From the NCBI GenBank assembly GCA_039881145.1, contig JAYKKI010000032.1, positions 10,651,001 to 10,715,000 of the forward strand: DNA of 64,000 nt, given 5' to 3'. The notes beneath the pieces were generated by a model. That model had not been told where the DNA came from. It searched no databases and was given only the letters and a program-made list of their open reading frames with translations. Shown here piece by piece: positions 62,347 to 64,000 of this stretch (positions are counted from its first letter, which is position 1; each line of letters opens with the position of its first letter). Both the position numbers and the translations under genes were made by a program. The DNA comes from Druceiella hillmani. Taxonomy: Eukaryota; Arthropoda; Insecta; Lepidoptera; Hepialidae.

Positions 62347-64000
62347 GCATATATTTGCATATCTTTGCTTATTTAGAGAAAAATGAAGGAAGGTCGATGT
62401 GCTAAAAAAGGATTGTAGCCTCGTTGTTCGGTTTGGAAAATAAAAGAACAGTTACCACCGATTAGTATACCAATAATTATTTGTCTGTGTTGTGAAAAAT
62501 GTTTGTGAGAAATGCATTCTCAACTGAATCTTTCTTCATCACGTCTTTATAAATTCAGTCAGACGAACGACCGGATGTTTGACTACGTCCAATGCATAAA
62601 TTGTGGGTCATACATTCCCAACTGCGTACACTGAAAAATCTAAATAGATTCCCAATAATAAAAAAATAAACTGCAACGAAGATTATTACCGGATACTAAT
62701 GAAGCAGTGGTTGCCTCCAAGATGACAGCGGAAAGGACGTCCAATTAAAATTCAAGCAACTAGCAATTTAATGCTCTTCAATTGCTATTTGTTTGCCTTT
62801 TTGATATTCTTAAATTTTCCAGTGTTTGTCACTGTCACCGACTGTGTAATTAGCCTGAATTACGATATCAGTAAATTGTGCAATTTAAAATTATTAGTCA
62901 TAATTTAAAATTATTATAATAAACGTTTTTTTAAAATGTATTTTGTCTCTCCTAGTTTTGATTCAATTATTTTCCTCGTTAAGACCACGCGTTTTCCCTC
63001 TGTATTTTCAATAAATATTACAATTTAGAAATTGCATCTGACAACAGCACCTTTTCGATTTATTATTTCTCAGTACTTGAGATTTTTTGTCATAGTAACT
63101 TCCTTCTGTTCCACTTGTTGTTTAAGTGTTTTGCTACAATAGTTTAATATGCTTTTTTCAGATATATTTAATGAAACTTTCGCTCACTTCTTTTTTGGAA
63201 GACTCACAGTTCTATAACGATGTTGTTTATTTACTTTAGACTAAATTTATGCAATATTTCTCGAATGGCGGCGAAATTTATGTTTTAACCAGTTAGGTAA
63301 AACCAATCCATATTATTATCACCACCTTTTTGAACTCTTTTTTATTCATTATTTGATATATTTTTACCATAACAGTTTTTTTTTCATATAAATCTGAAAT
63401 TTTAGCTATTTTTCGCTAGTGTTGTAATTTTCCTCTAAAAACCATATATTTGATATTCAATCGTCTCTTTCTTTTGGAGAACTTTAAGTTATTTAATGAT
63501 TTTATTGTTTATTATTTTTCCAAGACTAAATTTTCATTATTTAAATACAATATTACTCTTACTGCTATGAAATTTATATTTTTGTCACTAGGTTAAAACC
63601 AGTCAATATTACCAATAAGTTAAAAGTTAACCAATAAATTAGGAGGGATATTTATTTTTAATACCCTCATTGCAATACTCATAGGCAACAAGATACGTTA
63701 CTACATAATTCAGTATGGAAAAAATGTCCCCTGCAGTCGGAACAATAAAATAAGACAATTTAACATTGCTTAACCAGCATCATAAAATCTACAAATACGA
63801 CGGAATAATTACTTTCAGTTGACGATGAAATTATACAAAGGTACAGTACGAACATGCAACAGAGTACAATCGTAACGTATACAAATATTCGAATCAATTT
63901 CCGCTTCATTTTGCTGTCTCGATTTATTGATTTTTATTTTATAATCGTTTTAGATGCTAAATTAAGCCGCTCCAATATTCACGTCACAAGTGAGCGATTC
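62347..64000. other. AT-rich stretch, no gene seen
   Basis: No repeat unit or open frame worth naming. A short stretch near 62705-62745 translates to WLPPRWQ-type sequence ending GRPIKI that is faintly like a LINE C-terminus, but it is too short to call. Confidence 0.5.

Noticed and set aside
62705..62745. WLPPRWQ...GRPIKI-like translation resembling a LINE C-terminus
   Set aside because: Too short and interrupted by a stop.
1..64000. CRISPR array, prophage, operon or bacterial defence system
   Set aside because: No regularly spaced repeats with unique spacers, no bacterial gene packing, and coding signals are eukaryotic transposon relics.

Overview
This window looks like a transposon-rich, very AT-rich (roughly 70% or more A+T by eye) stretch of a eukaryotic nuclear genome, almost certainly an arthropod and probably an insect. 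The evidence is the absence of any long ORF or bacterial-style gene packing, many microsatellites, decayed piggyBac, mariner and pogo/Tigger transposases, tRNA-related SINEs, and a dispersed repeat whose sequence resembles one I associate with insect (notably lepidopteran) genomes. I see no complete gene. The only non-transposon protein homology I can defend is one orphan ABC-transporter (ABCB-type) exon near 31.0 kb.

Layout. The left 39.5 kb is dominated by an old direct duplication. Segment 1-12775 (copy 1) is collinear with 21055-39545 (copy 2). Copy 2 has been enlarged by insertions: a dead piggyBac (about 23955-25512), an unmatched block (26150-30540), the block with the ABC exon (30720-31735), an AT-microsatellite block (32700-33140), and a 3 kb block (35900-38880) with an internally deleted mariner, an insect-type dispersed repeat and a SINE. 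Copy 1 in turn has 190-3860, which copy 2 lacks. One part of the duplication (9830-10215 versus 33572-33955) is clearly better conserved and richer in G+C than its surroundings but has no open frame. The spacer between copies (12776-21054) holds half of a MITE-like repeat and a three-unit 145-bp tandem array.

The right 24 kb is single-copy AT-rich DNA with scattered relics: a perfect 37-bp-arm palindrome (45779-45869), a pogo/Tigger transposase C-terminus (48452-49020, minus) ending next to a mariner-superfamily relic bounded by 78-bp inverted repeats (49034-49678), a decayed tandem array of about 226 bp period (52240-53110), an inverted third copy of the 12.2/39 kb repeat (53690-54350), a LINE reverse-transcriptase relic that appears 5'-inverted (55045-55425), a SINE (58671-58851) and several copies of one MITE-like family.

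That MITE-like family (1.1, 13.6, 54.5, 60.6 and 62.3 kb) carries a conserved motif that fits most of the consensus of a type I hammerhead ribozyme, a motif known from Penelope-like and related elements. It is the most interesting non-protein signal here. No genes in this window form a pathway or operon, and I found no convincing novel multi-gene system.
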